Positions 38,281-45,710 of a DNA stretch of 64,000 nt are shown here, piece after piece. Every line of letters begins with the position of its first letter. Position 1 is the stretch's first letter. Under the pieces are notes generated by a model that was not told where the DNA came from, did no database searches, and worked only from the letters and a program-made list of their open reading frames with translations. This DNA comes from Gluconobacter sp. Dm-62. Its GTDB lineage: Bacteria; Pseudomonadota; Alphaproteobacteria; Acetobacterales; Acetobacteraceae. The stretch covers positions 124,001 through 188,000 of the forward strand of contig NZ_JAERLY010000002.1 of NCBI RefSeq assembly GCF_018256155.1. Reading direction: 5' to 3'. A program made the translations under genes and the position numbers.

Positions 38281-39531
38281 TCAGGAGCGCTGATACAGCA
38301 GGCGGGCACGCAGCGTACCGTCGAGAGCCTTGAGGCCATCCAGCAGTACCGTGTCCATGTCCGGACCTTCCGACTCGGCTTCGACGACGACATACCCGAC
38401 TTCACCATCCGTCTGGAGATACTGGGCCGTCACATTGCAGTTCTGTGCGGCGAACAGATCGTTGATCTGACGCATGATGCCGGGACGGTTGGCGTGGACA
38501 TGCATGAAGCGCGTGCCACGCGGGCGCTCGGGAAGCTGGACGCTGGGAAAATTGACCGAACCGATCGTGGACCCCACGTCGGAATAATCCACCAGCTTGC
38601 GTGCGACTTCGACACCAATGCGCTCCTGCGCCTCCATGGTGGAACCGCCGATATGTGGCGTCAGGATGACGTTTTCGAGGCCCTGAAGAGGGGATTTGAA
38701 TTCTTCGCCAGCCTTCTTGGGCTCGACGGGGAACACATCCACGCCCGCACCCATCAGATGACCGTCCTTGAGGGCGGCAGCGAGAGCTTCGAGATCCACG
38801 ACATTGCCGCGCGCGTTGTTCAGCAGGATGGAATTGGACTTCATGGCCCGGATTTCCGCCTCGCCGATCAGCAGATCGGTTTCCGGCGTCTGCGGCACGT
38901 GCAGGCTGACAATGTCAGACTGGGCAAGCAGATCGTTCAGGGTTGAGACGGCAATGGCGTTGCCATGCGGCAGGCGTGGCATCACGTCGAAATACAGGAC
39001 ACGCATGCCGAATGCTTCGGCCAGAACCGAAAGCTGCGAGCCGATGGAGCCGTAACCAACGATGCCGAGCGTCTTGCCCCGGACTTCCCACGCATTGGTG
39101 GCGGATTTGTCCCAGCCGCCCTTGTGGCAGGCTTCCGAACGCGACGGGATGCGGCGCAGCAGCATGACAACCTCGCCCATGACCAGCTCGGCCACGGACC
39201 GCGTATTGCTGAATGGCGCGTTGAAGACGGGGATGCCGAGCATGCGGGCTGCGTTCAGATCGACCTGATTCGTGCCGATGCAGAAGCAGCCAATGGCCAT
39301 AAGGCGGTCTGCAGCTTCAAGAACCTCACGGGTGAGCTGCGTCCGGCTGCGGATGCCAACCATGTGCACGCCCTGCAGGGCCTCTTTCAGCGCATCGCCT
39401 TCAAGGGCGCCCTTGACGCGCGTTACTTCGGCATAGCCTTGGTCGGCGAAATGGGAGGCGGCGCTTTCGTGAATGCCTTCCAGAAGAAGAATGCGGATCT
39501 TGTTCTTGGGGAGAGAGAACTGCGTTTCCAT
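38281..39531 (-). CDS. serA: D-3-phosphoglycerate dehydrogenase
   Basis: First committed step of serine synthesis (3-phosphoglycerate to 3-phosphohydroxypyruvate, NAD). The Rossmann site is GIVGYGSIGSQLS (about residue 155), the catalytic Arg/Glu/His set includes HIGGSTMEAQ, and a C-terminal ACT domain (about 340-416, HANRPGIMRQIND) suggests serine feedback. At 416 aa it matches the short E. coli-like SerA with one ACT domain. Confidence 0.95.
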   Translation of the reverse strand: METQFSLPKNKIRILLLEGIHESAASHFADQGYAEVTRVKGALEGDALKEALQGVHMVGIRSRTQLTREVLEAADRLMAIGCFCIGTNQVDLNAARMLGIPVFNAPFSNTRSVAELVMGEVVMLLRRIPSRSEACHKGGWDKSATNAWEVRGKTLGIVGYGSIGSQLSVLAEAFGMRVLYFDVMPRLPHGNAIAVSTLNDLLAQSDIVSLHVPQTPETDLLIGEAEIRAMKSNSILLNNARGNVVDLEALAAALKDGHLMGAGVDVFPVEPKKAGEEFKSPLQGLENVILTPHIGGSTMEAQERIGVEVARKLVDYSDVGSTIGSVNFPSVQLPERPRGTRFMHVHANRPGIMRQINDLFAAQNCNVTAQYLQTDGEVGYVVVEAESEGPDMDTVLLDGLKALDGTLRARLLYQRS

Positions 39532-39670
39532 AAATCCGTCCCGGTCATGAACCGGAAGGCTCCGGTTTCAATTCAAACTGGTTCACCAGATCTGGCCGTG
39601 ACCAGACCGGCCCCGGCTTATGTCTGCCGCCACGTCCGCCGGGGCCCCCTCCCTAGCCGATCAGCGGGTT

Positions 39671-40459
39671 TCAGGAAAGATGGCGCACGAGTTCGGGAAG
39701 CAGGGTTGCATCTCCGCAGGCCAGGACGGTGCCATCGCTTTCGAGCGTCAGCGGCTGTCCCTGCCAGTCTGCGATGCGGCCTCCTGCACCTTCCACAACC
39801 GGAACGAGCGCGCCCCAGTCCCAGGGTTTCATGGTGCATTCCGCAATGACGTCGATCTGGCCGAGGGCAAGGAGGCCGTAGGCATAGCAGTCTCCGCCCC
39901 AGGACGTGCGCCGGGTGTGCTTCTGCAGATTGGCAAAACGCGGTGCATGATCGGCGGTCATAATTTCGGGTGCCGTGCAGGAAAGTTCGGCTTCGGCGGC
40001 TTTCGGGCAGGAACGGGTGCCAATGACGCCGGGCAGACGGTCGGACAGGAAACGCGTGGGCTGGCCTGAAACGCCAATCCAGCGCTCTCCGGTCACGGGC
40101 TGGTCGATCAGTCCGAGGACGGGACGGCCTTTATGAAAAAGCGCAATAAGCGTGCCGAACGTGGGACGGCCGGTCAGGAAAGCACGGGTGCCGTCAATGG
40201 GATCGAGAACCCAGAGCCAGTCGCTGCTGGCGCCACTCATGCCGTTTTCTTCGCCAAGAATGGCGTGTTCCGGCAGGCGCTTTGCGAGAATGTCACGCAT
40301 GGCCTGTTCTGCCTGTCGGTCCGCAATGGTGACGGGGCTGTCATCGGATTTGGCATCGGCACAAAGGGACGTCCGGAAATGGGGAAGGACGGTCTCGCGA
40401 GCGATGTCCGCGCAGGCTGTTGCGGCGTCGATAGCAGTCTGCAGAACCGTTTCAGTCAT
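39671..40459 (-). CDS. hisN: Histidinol-phosphatase, inositol-monophosphatase family
   Basis: Metal-dependent phosphatase with the motifs GEENG (about 70), LDPIDGTRAFLTGRPTFG (about 86) and WDWGALVPVVEGAGG (about 215). This is the HisN-like subgroup (dephosphorylates histidinol phosphate) by the DPIDGTRAF motif; inositol monophosphatase is the alternative. The 262-aa length fits. It is divergent from kdsB with a 75-base gap, and lies 139 bases upstream of serA on the same strand; that gap (39532-39670) holds nothing I can name. Confidence 0.82.
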   Translation of the reverse strand: MTETVLQTAIDAATACADIARETVLPHFRTSLCADAKSDDSPVTIADRQAEQAMRDILAKRLPEHAILGEENGMSGASSDWLWVLDPIDGTRAFLTGRPTFGTLIALFHKGRPVLGLIDQPVTGERWIGVSGQPTRFLSDRLPGVIGTRSCPKAAEAELSCTAPEIMTADHAPRFANLQKHTRRTSWGGDCYAYGLLALGQIDVIAECTMKPWDWGALVPVVEGAGGRIADWQGQPLTLESDGTVLACGDATLLPELVRHLS

Positions 40460-40534
40460 GATTTTCGTCTATTCCCGTCCCAGGAGCATGGCATAAGATT
40501 GACGCCCGTGGTGGCGGGCGGCATCAGAGGGGCC

Positions 40535-41260
40535 ATGCATCCGATCATCGTCATTCCCTCCAGACTTGCTTCGACCCGCCTGCCGCGCAAGCCCCTCGCT
40601 GATATTGGGGGCGTTCCCATGATTGTCCGGGTCGTCCACCAGGCTCTCGCAGCGCAGGTTGGACCGGTAGTCGTGGCAGCGGGAGACGAAGAGATCCTTG
40701 AGGCCGTCCAGGGCATTCCCGGCGTCCGGGGCGTTCTGACCGACTCGGAGCTGGCGAGCGGGTCTGACCGCGTACACGCAGCGCTGGCGGAAGTGGATCC
40801 CGACGGCATCCATGATGTGGTCATCAACCTTCAGGGCGATCTGCCCCTGATCGCACCCTCCAGCCTGTCGGCTGTTCTCAAGCCGCTGGAAGACCCGGCG
40901 ATCGATATCGGAACACTGGCCGCTCCGGTCACGAGCGATGCTGAACGTGGTGCTCCGCAGGTCGTAAAGATCGCGTGCGCCTTTGACGACGCAGACGTGA
41001 CGCGGGCACTGTATTTTTCCCGGTTGCCCATTCCATGGGGTGAGGGGCCGCATTGGCATCATGTGGGCGTGTACGCCTGGCGCCGGACGGCACTGGAGCG
41101 TTTCGTAGCGCTCGCGCCCTCCGCACTGGAGCGTCGGGAGAGCCTTGAACAGCTTCGTGCCCTACAGGCCGGGATGGCAATCGGGTGTGCAAGGATTGAC
41201 CATGCCCCTCAGGGCGTGGATACGCCTGCTGATCTTGAGCATGTGAGAGGATTGGTCTGA
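40535..41260 (+). CDS. kdsB: 3-deoxy-manno-octulosonate cytidylyltransferase
   Basis: Activates Kdo as CMP-Kdo for lipopolysaccharide inner-core synthesis. The N-terminal IPSRLASTRLPRKPLADIGG is the family nucleotide-binding signature, and NLQGDLPLI carries the metal aspartate. The 241-aa length is right. The ATG at 40535 follows GAGGGG; the longer frame upstream runs antisense through hisN. It starts a kdsB-pheA-dapA-smpB run and shares one base with pheA. Confidence 0.95.
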   Translation: MHPIIVIPSRLASTRLPRKPLADIGGVPMIVRVVHQALAAQVGPVVVAAGDEEILEAVQGIPGVRGVLTDSELASGSDRVHAALAEVDPDGIHDVVINLQGDLPLIAPSSLSAVLKPLEDPAIDIGTLAAPVTSDAERGAPQVVKIACAFDDADVTRALYFSRLPIPWGEGPHWHHVGVYAWRRTALERFVALAPSALERRESLEQLRALQAGMAIGCARIDHAPQGVDTPADLEHVRGLV

Positions 41261-42096
41261 TGCCCGTCATTGCATTTCAGGGCCGTCCGGGCGCCTATTC
41301 CGATCTGGCCTGCCGGCAGGCGCGTCCAGGCTGGACGACGCGGCCGTGCCCAACCTTCGCGGATGCGATTGATGCCGTGCATGATGGTCGGGCCGATGAA
41401 GCGCTGCTGGCCTGTGAAAATACGCTCGCCGGGCGCGTTCCCGATATCCATTCCCTGCTGCCTGATGCCGGACTTCACATCGTCGGAGAATATTTCCAGC
41501 GCGTGGAGCACTGCCTTCTGGGTGTGCCAGGCGCGAAAATCGGGGATATCCGCCGGATTCACACGCATCCTGTAGCGCTGGGTCAGGTTCGCAAGCTGAT
41601 CAGCGAACTCGGGGTGGAGCCAGTGGTGCAGTTCGATACAGCAGGTGCCGCCGAAATGGTGGCGCAGTGGGGACGCAAGGAGGACGCAGCAATTGCCTCT
41701 TCTCTTGCAGCCGAACTGAACGGGCTGACAGTGCTGCGGAGCAATGTCGAAGATGCTTCGCACAATACGACGCGCTTTTACCGTGTCTCCAGCAGGCCTT
41801 GCATTCCCTCGCCAGAGCGCACAGATGTGCTGACAACTCTGCTGATGCGGGTCGGGAACTGTCCAGGCGCTCTGTACGCGGCATTGGGTGGATTTTCCCG
41901 GCATGGTATCAACATGACGCGGATCGAAAGTTACATGCTGGACGGCTCGTTTGCGGCAACGCAGTTTCTGATGGACGTTGAAGGACATCCGGAACAGGCG
42001 GCCCTGGCGGCCGCGCTCGCGGAACTGGAGCAGGTCAGCGACGATCTCAGGATTCTGGGTGTTTACCCAAACAGCCTCTCGCGCCGCGCAGCGTGA
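41260..42096 (+). CDS. pheA: Prephenate dehydratase
   Basis: Converts prephenate to phenylpyruvate for phenylalanine. The N-terminal catalytic domain (1-180) has IAFQGRPGAYSDLA, ENTLAGRVPDIHSLL and HNTTRFYRVS (the TRF motif). A C-terminal ACT domain (about 190-270, VGNCPGALYAALGGFSRHGIN) gives phenylalanine feedback. It lacks a chorismate mutase domain, as is usual in Alphaproteobacteria. The start shares a base with the kdsB stop. Confidence 0.95.
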   Translation: MPVIAFQGRPGAYSDLACRQARPGWTTRPCPTFADAIDAVHDGRADEALLACENTLAGRVPDIHSLLPDAGLHIVGEYFQRVEHCLLGVPGAKIGDIRRIHTHPVALGQVRKLISELGVEPVVQFDTAGAAEMVAQWGRKEDAAIASSLAAELNGLTVLRSNVEDASHNTTRFYRVSSRPCIPSPERTDVLTTLLMRVGNCPGALYAALGGFSRHGINMTRIESYMLDGSFAATQFLMDVEGHPEQAALAAALAELEQVSDDLRILGVYPNSLSRRAA

Positions 42097-42133
42097 CGGC
42101 AGGACAGGCAAGTCCATGACAGAAGGCGGAACA

Positions 42134-43027
42134 ATGGCTGACACGAGCATGTATCAGGGGTCGCTGACGGCTCTGGTCACTCCGATGCACACGGACGGAC
42201 GGATCGATTTCGATATTTCGACGAAATTGATCGAGCGCCAGATTGACGCGGGTACGACAGCGCTGATCCCGGCCGGAACCACGGGCGAAAGTCCGACCTT
42301 GTCGCATGAAGAGCATGGCCGTGTTGTCGCACACTGCGTCGAGACAGCAAATGGCCGTGTGCGTGTCATGGCGGGAGCTGGCTCCAACAGCACGTCCGAG
42401 GCCGTCATTATGGCGAAGCATGCCCATTCTGTTGGAGCGGACAGTCTTCTGGTTGTTGTGCCCTATTACAACAAGCCGTCGCAGGAAGGGCTTTACCGTC
42501 ACTTCATGACGATTGCCGATGCAACGCCTCTGCCAATTTTCCTGTATTGCATTCCGGGCCGTTCCGTCGTGGACATCTCGGTAGAGACCATGGCGCGTTT
42601 GGGCGAGCATCCCAACATCGTTGGTACCAAAGACGCTACCGCAAATATGGCCCGTCCGATTGCAGTACGTCGTGCTGTGGACAAGCCGTTCAACCAGCTT
42701 TCCGGCGATGACAATAGCGTTCTGTCATTCCTGGCGGCGGGTGGCGATGGCTGTATTGGTGTGACCTCCAATGTCGTGCCCCATCTGTGCGCAGATATGC
42801 ATCTGGCCTGGCAGGAAGGGCGCATTGAGGATGCAATCGCCATTCAGGATCATCTGACCCCTCTGCATGACGCGATGTTCATGGAGAGTAATCCGGGACC
42901 GGTGAAGTATGCCCTGTCACGACTGGGTCTGTGCAACGCTACGCTACGTCTGCCTCTGGCAGAGCCGCAGGAAGCAACGCGTCTGGCTGTTGATGATGCT
43001 TTGCGTGCGCTTGAACTTCTGGATTGA
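42134..43027 (+). CDS. dapA: 4-hydroxy-tetrahydrodipicolinate synthase
   Basis: Condenses pyruvate with aspartate semialdehyde, the first step to lysine and diaminopimelate. The TIM-barrel features are AGTTGESPTLSHEEH (about 45), the Tyr of VVPYYNKPSQEG and the Schiff-base lysine in VGTKDATANM (about 165). The 297-aa length is typical. The ATG at 42134 follows AGAAGGCGGA; an ATG 18 bases upstream is possible. It lies in the kdsB-pheA-dapA-smpB run. Confidence 0.95.
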   Translation: MADTSMYQGSLTALVTPMHTDGRIDFDISTKLIERQIDAGTTALIPAGTTGESPTLSHEEHGRVVAHCVETANGRVRVMAGAGSNSTSEAVIMAKHAHSVGADSLLVVVPYYNKPSQEGLYRHFMTIADATPLPIFLYCIPGRSVVDISVETMARLGEHPNIVGTKDATANMARPIAVRRAVDKPFNQLSGDDNSVLSFLAAGGDGCIGVTSNVVPHLCADMHLAWQEGRIEDAIAIQDHLTPLHDAMFMESNPGPVKYALSRLGLCNATLRLPLAEPQEATRLAVDDALRALELLD

Positions 43028-43035
43028 TCGCAGGT

Positions 43036-43530
43036 ATGGCCGGAAAAAAAACCAAGAGCGGCATGATTTCTCATGGCATGGCCGCCCAGAACCGCAAGGG
43101 TCGGTTTGACTATACTATCCTTGAGACGACCGAAGCCGGGATTGTCCTGAAAGGGCCTGAAGTTAAAAGCCTTCGCCTCGGCCGGGCAACGATTACGGAG
43201 GCTTATGCGGCCGAACGTGATGGCGAAATCTGGCTCTTTAACTCGTACATTCCGGAATACCAGGGAGGCGTTCTTTCCCGTTTCGAGCCGCGTGCGCCGC
43301 GCAAGCTGCTGATGCATCGCAAACAGATTGTTCATTTCCTCGGTGCCGTCAGCCGTGCGGGCGCGAGTCTGGTACCGCTTGATATTCACTTCAATGATCG
43401 CGGAATGGCGAAAGTAACGCTTGGTCTGGGGCAGGGCCGACGCAAGGAAGACAAGCGTCATGCCATCGCTGAGCGGGACTGGAAGCGGGATAAGGCCAGA
43501 TTGGTAAGAAACAGCGGCAAGGAATTCTGA
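43036..43530 (+). CDS. smpB: SsrA-binding protein SmpB
   Basis: Partner of tmRNA in trans-translation, rescuing stalled ribosomes. The OB-fold signature GIVLKGPEVKSLRLGRATITEAY (split here over residues 40-62) and the positively charged C-terminal tail (KRDKARLVRNSGKEF) are present. The chosen ATG at 43036 gives 164 aa. The tmRNA gene is not in this window. Two terminators follow. Confidence 0.95.
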   Translation: MAGKKTKSGMISHGMAAQNRKGRFDYTILETTEAGIVLKGPEVKSLRLGRATITEAYAAERDGEIWLFNSYIPEYQGGVLSRFEPRAPRKLLMHRKQIVHFLGAVSRAGASLVPLDIHFNDRGMAKVTLGLGQGRRKEDKRHAIAERDWKRDKARLVRNSGKEF

Positions 43531-43557
43531 GCCGAGCCTTCTCGTCAGACAAACCTG

Positions 43558-43584
43558 AAAGGTCAGATATTTCCGGCCTTTTTT
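43558..43584 (+). terminator. First terminator after smpB
   Basis: AAAGGTC (43558-43564) pairs with GGCCTTT (43575-43581), one G-T pair, around a 10-base loop, followed by further T residues to 43584. It begins 28 bases after the smpB stop. Confidence 0.55.
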
Positions 43585-43612
43585 GTTGCCTGTCTCTCAG
43601 GCAATACGCATT

Positions 43613-43651
43613 AAAAAAGCCGCTGCAGCATAAGCTGGCAGCGGCTTTTTT
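43613..43651. terminator. Bidirectional terminator between smpB and the cold-shock gene
   Basis: A 14-bp perfect stem, AAAAAAGCCGCTGC (43613-43626) with its complement (43638-43651), and an 11-base loop. A run of A on the left and of T on the right lets it work for smpB and, on the minus strand, for the convergent cold-shock gene. Confidence 0.93.
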
Positions 43652-43675
43652 CACTCAGACCGAAGTCCGAGTCGT

Positions 43676-44374
43676 TCAGTCACCACTGATTTCAGCGGCT
43701 TCCGGACCCTTCTGGCCTTGAACAACCTTGACGTTGATCGTCTGACCTTCGTCAAGCGTCGGCAGGCCGGAGCGCTCGAGAGCGGAAGCGTGGACAAAGA
43801 TGTCCTTGCCACCGGATTCCGGCGTGATGAAGCCGAAGCCCTTCGTGGCGTTATACCACTTGACAGTGCCGCGCATGTCTTCAGCGCGGGACAGGTCCGG
43901 AGCCGGACGGCCCGGGCGAGCTGCGCCACCGAAGCGGGGCTGATCGCCGAAAGCTGCGCGGGGGCGGGGTGCTTCTGCCGTGCTCTCGTCAACGGAGAGG
44001 ACTTCAGCAACCTGACGGCCCTTCGGACCCTGGCCGATGCGAACCACAACGGTCGCGCCCGGGTTCACGGCGCTGACACCAGCGTTCGTGAGAGCGTTGG
44101 CGTGCAGGAAGATATCGCCCGAGCCATCGGACAGTTCAACGAAACCGAAACCCTTTTCGGTGTTGAACCACTTCACGCGGGAGCTGATTTCTGGGCCTGA
44201 AGCTGCGACGAAGCTGTTGCTGCGACGAGGGGCGCCGTAGCCACCGCCACCGCCGCCATTTCCACCACCAAAGCCACCACGGTCGCCATAGGACGGCTGG
44301 GACGAGTATGTGTCGTCAAACCCGCCGCGGCGAGGTGAGTTGAAGCTGCTGCGGTCGGTTCTGTTGTTTCTCAA
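43676..44374 (-). CDS. Double cold-shock domain protein with Gly-rich N-terminus
   Basis: A 232-aa RNA/DNA-binding protein with two cold-shock domains, at about 65-130 (VKWFNTEKGFGFVEL, GDIFLHANAL) and 160-230 (VKWYNATKGFGFITPE, KDIFVHASAL). Both keep the RNP1 KGFGF and RNP2-like F/VH motifs. The first 50 residues are Arg/Ser/Gly-rich (GGFGGGNGGGGGGYG), disordered. The only plausible start is TTG at 44374. Double-CSD proteins are common in Alphaproteobacteria. The 277-base region upstream (44375-44651) is shared with lpxR and includes a T-rich leader stretch, but I see no convincing promoter for this strand. Confidence 0.88.
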   Translation of the reverse strand: MRNNRTDRSSFNSPRRGGFDDTYSSQPSYGDRGGFGGGNGGGGGGYGAPRRSNSFVAASGPEISSRVKWFNTEKGFGFVELSDGSGDIFLHANALTNAGVSAVNPGATVVVRIGQGPKGRQVAEVLSVDESTAEAPRPRAAFGDQPRFGGAARPGRPAPDLSRAEDMRGTVKWYNATKGFGFITPESGGKDIFVHASALERSGLPTLDEGQTINVKVVQGQKGPEAAEISGD

Positions 44375-44548
44375 CGGTCTAATCCCGAGACTGGGGTGCC
44401 ATGGTAGGGCTGACCCTGCCGTGACGTAATTTCAAAAATTTGGAAAAAAACGATGCTGCTTCTTTCCTGCGGCAATCTCTAGCACGCTTTTTTCCTTCTC
44501 TGCCACAAGGAATATGGGGCTGAAACATAACTCGCGCTAATTTTAAGA

Positions 44549-44576
44549 TTGGGAACAGTCTTCTCGACACTTTGAT
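44549..44576 (+). promoter_or_regulatory. Weak candidate promoter for the LpxR-like gene
   Basis: TTGGGA (44549-44554), 16 bases and TTTGAT (44571-44576) lie 75 bases before the gene. Each hexamer matches four of six consensus bases. Low confidence. Confidence 0.3.
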
Positions 44577-44651
44577 TCCGGTCGTGGAAATGACATACAC
44601 ACGTTCTCCAGTACTTGATGGTCCCGGATCCCGCGCGTAACAGAGGTGCCC

Positions 44652-45653
44652 ATGCGAAGCCGACTGACTTTTTCCATTGGAGCCACTGCCGTGCTGGCAC
44701 TGTCTTCTTCTGCCATGGCTACTCCTTTGCAGGATCCGTACGGAACTTGGACTGTCCAGGGCGAAAACGATGCCATTTCGACCCTGAAAGGGACTTCGGA
44801 CCAGTATTATACGTCTGGTCTGCGTATCAACTGGACTTCAGGCACCGATAATCTGCCGCGTCCAATTGCGAAGCTGAACCGTATCCTGATGGGGGATGGC
44901 GTCCAGCGTATCAGCATCGGATTGCAGCAGATCATTGATACGCCGCGTGACACGCAGGCTGACAATCCGCTGCCGGGCGACCGGCCTTATGCGGGACTGC
45001 TGCTGGGAACGGTCAATCTCATCAACGATACCGACCTTTCCCGGACCGTAATGGGAATCCAGTTCGGCATGCTTGGCCCAGCAGGACTCGGGCGGCAGGT
45101 TCAGAACGGCTTCCACAAGGCCATCAGCGATACGCCGAGCACGGGCTGGGGACATCAGCTTGCGAATCAGCCGATTTTCCAGGTTCAGGCTGGTCGGATC
45201 TGGCGTCTGCCGGTCCTGAATGTCTATGGCATTCATGCTGACGTGCTGCCGGCGATCTCGGGCGCCGCAGGTGATTATCGAACCTATGCGGATGTGGCGA
45301 CGACGTTCCGTATCGGGCAGGGGCTGGATAGTGATTTCGGCAACTCGACGATCGGACCGGGGCTGGATGGCACGGACGCCTTCCGTGCGACTCGTCCTTT
45401 CGCCTGGTATTTCTATGGCGGTGTCGAAGGACAGGCCGTGGGGTATGACGTGACGCTTCAGGGCAGCACCGTCCGTCCCAATGCACCTCATGTCGACAAG
45501 GTCTGGGATGTGGGCGAGATCCATGCCGGTGTCGCGGTGATGTGGCATGGCGTGCGTCTGTCTTACAGCCAGAACTGGCAGACAGCGCAGTTCCAGACAC
45601 AGAAAGCCGGTCTGTTCAACTACGGCTCGCTCAAGCTCTCCGTCAAATTCTGA
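44652..45653 (+). CDS. lpxR: Outer-membrane lipid A deacylase, LpxR/DUF2219 family
   Basis: A 333-aa protein with a signal peptide (cleavage after AMA, residues 1-24) and family features: a GENDAISTLKGTSDQYYTSGLR stretch split over residues 36-57, DRPYAGLLLGT and GWGHQLANQP. LpxR proteins are beta-barrels that remove the 3'-acyloxyacyl chain of lipid A in the outer membrane. The last residue is Phe, as in barrel proteins. The start is ATG 44652; a GTG two codons upstream is possible. Symbol is by family; deacylase activity is inferred. Confidence 0.8.
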   Translation: MRSRLTFSIGATAVLALSSSAMATPLQDPYGTWTVQGENDAISTLKGTSDQYYTSGLRINWTSGTDNLPRPIAKLNRILMGDGVQRISIGLQQIIDTPRDTQADNPLPGDRPYAGLLLGTVNLINDTDLSRTVMGIQFGMLGPAGLGRQVQNGFHKAISDTPSTGWGHQLANQPIFQVQAGRIWRLPVLNVYGIHADVLPAISGAAGDYRTYADVATTFRIGQGLDSDFGNSTIGPGLDGTDAFRATRPFAWYFYGGVEGQAVGYDVTLQGSTVRPNAPHVDKVWDVGEIHAGVAVMWHGVRLSYSQNWQTAQFQTQKAGLFNYGSLKLSVKF

Positions 45654-45680
45654 TTTTTTGCCAATCGCGCTTTCAGAAAG

Positions 45681-45710
45681 GCCGCTTCCGAAATGGAAGC
45701 GGCTTTTTTT
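45681..45710 (+). terminator. Rho-independent terminator of lpxR
   Basis: GCCGCTTCC (45681-45689) pairs with GGAAGCGGC (45695-45703) around a 5-base loop, followed by seven T (45704-45710). It lies just before the stop of the convergent EAL gene. Confidence 0.93.
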
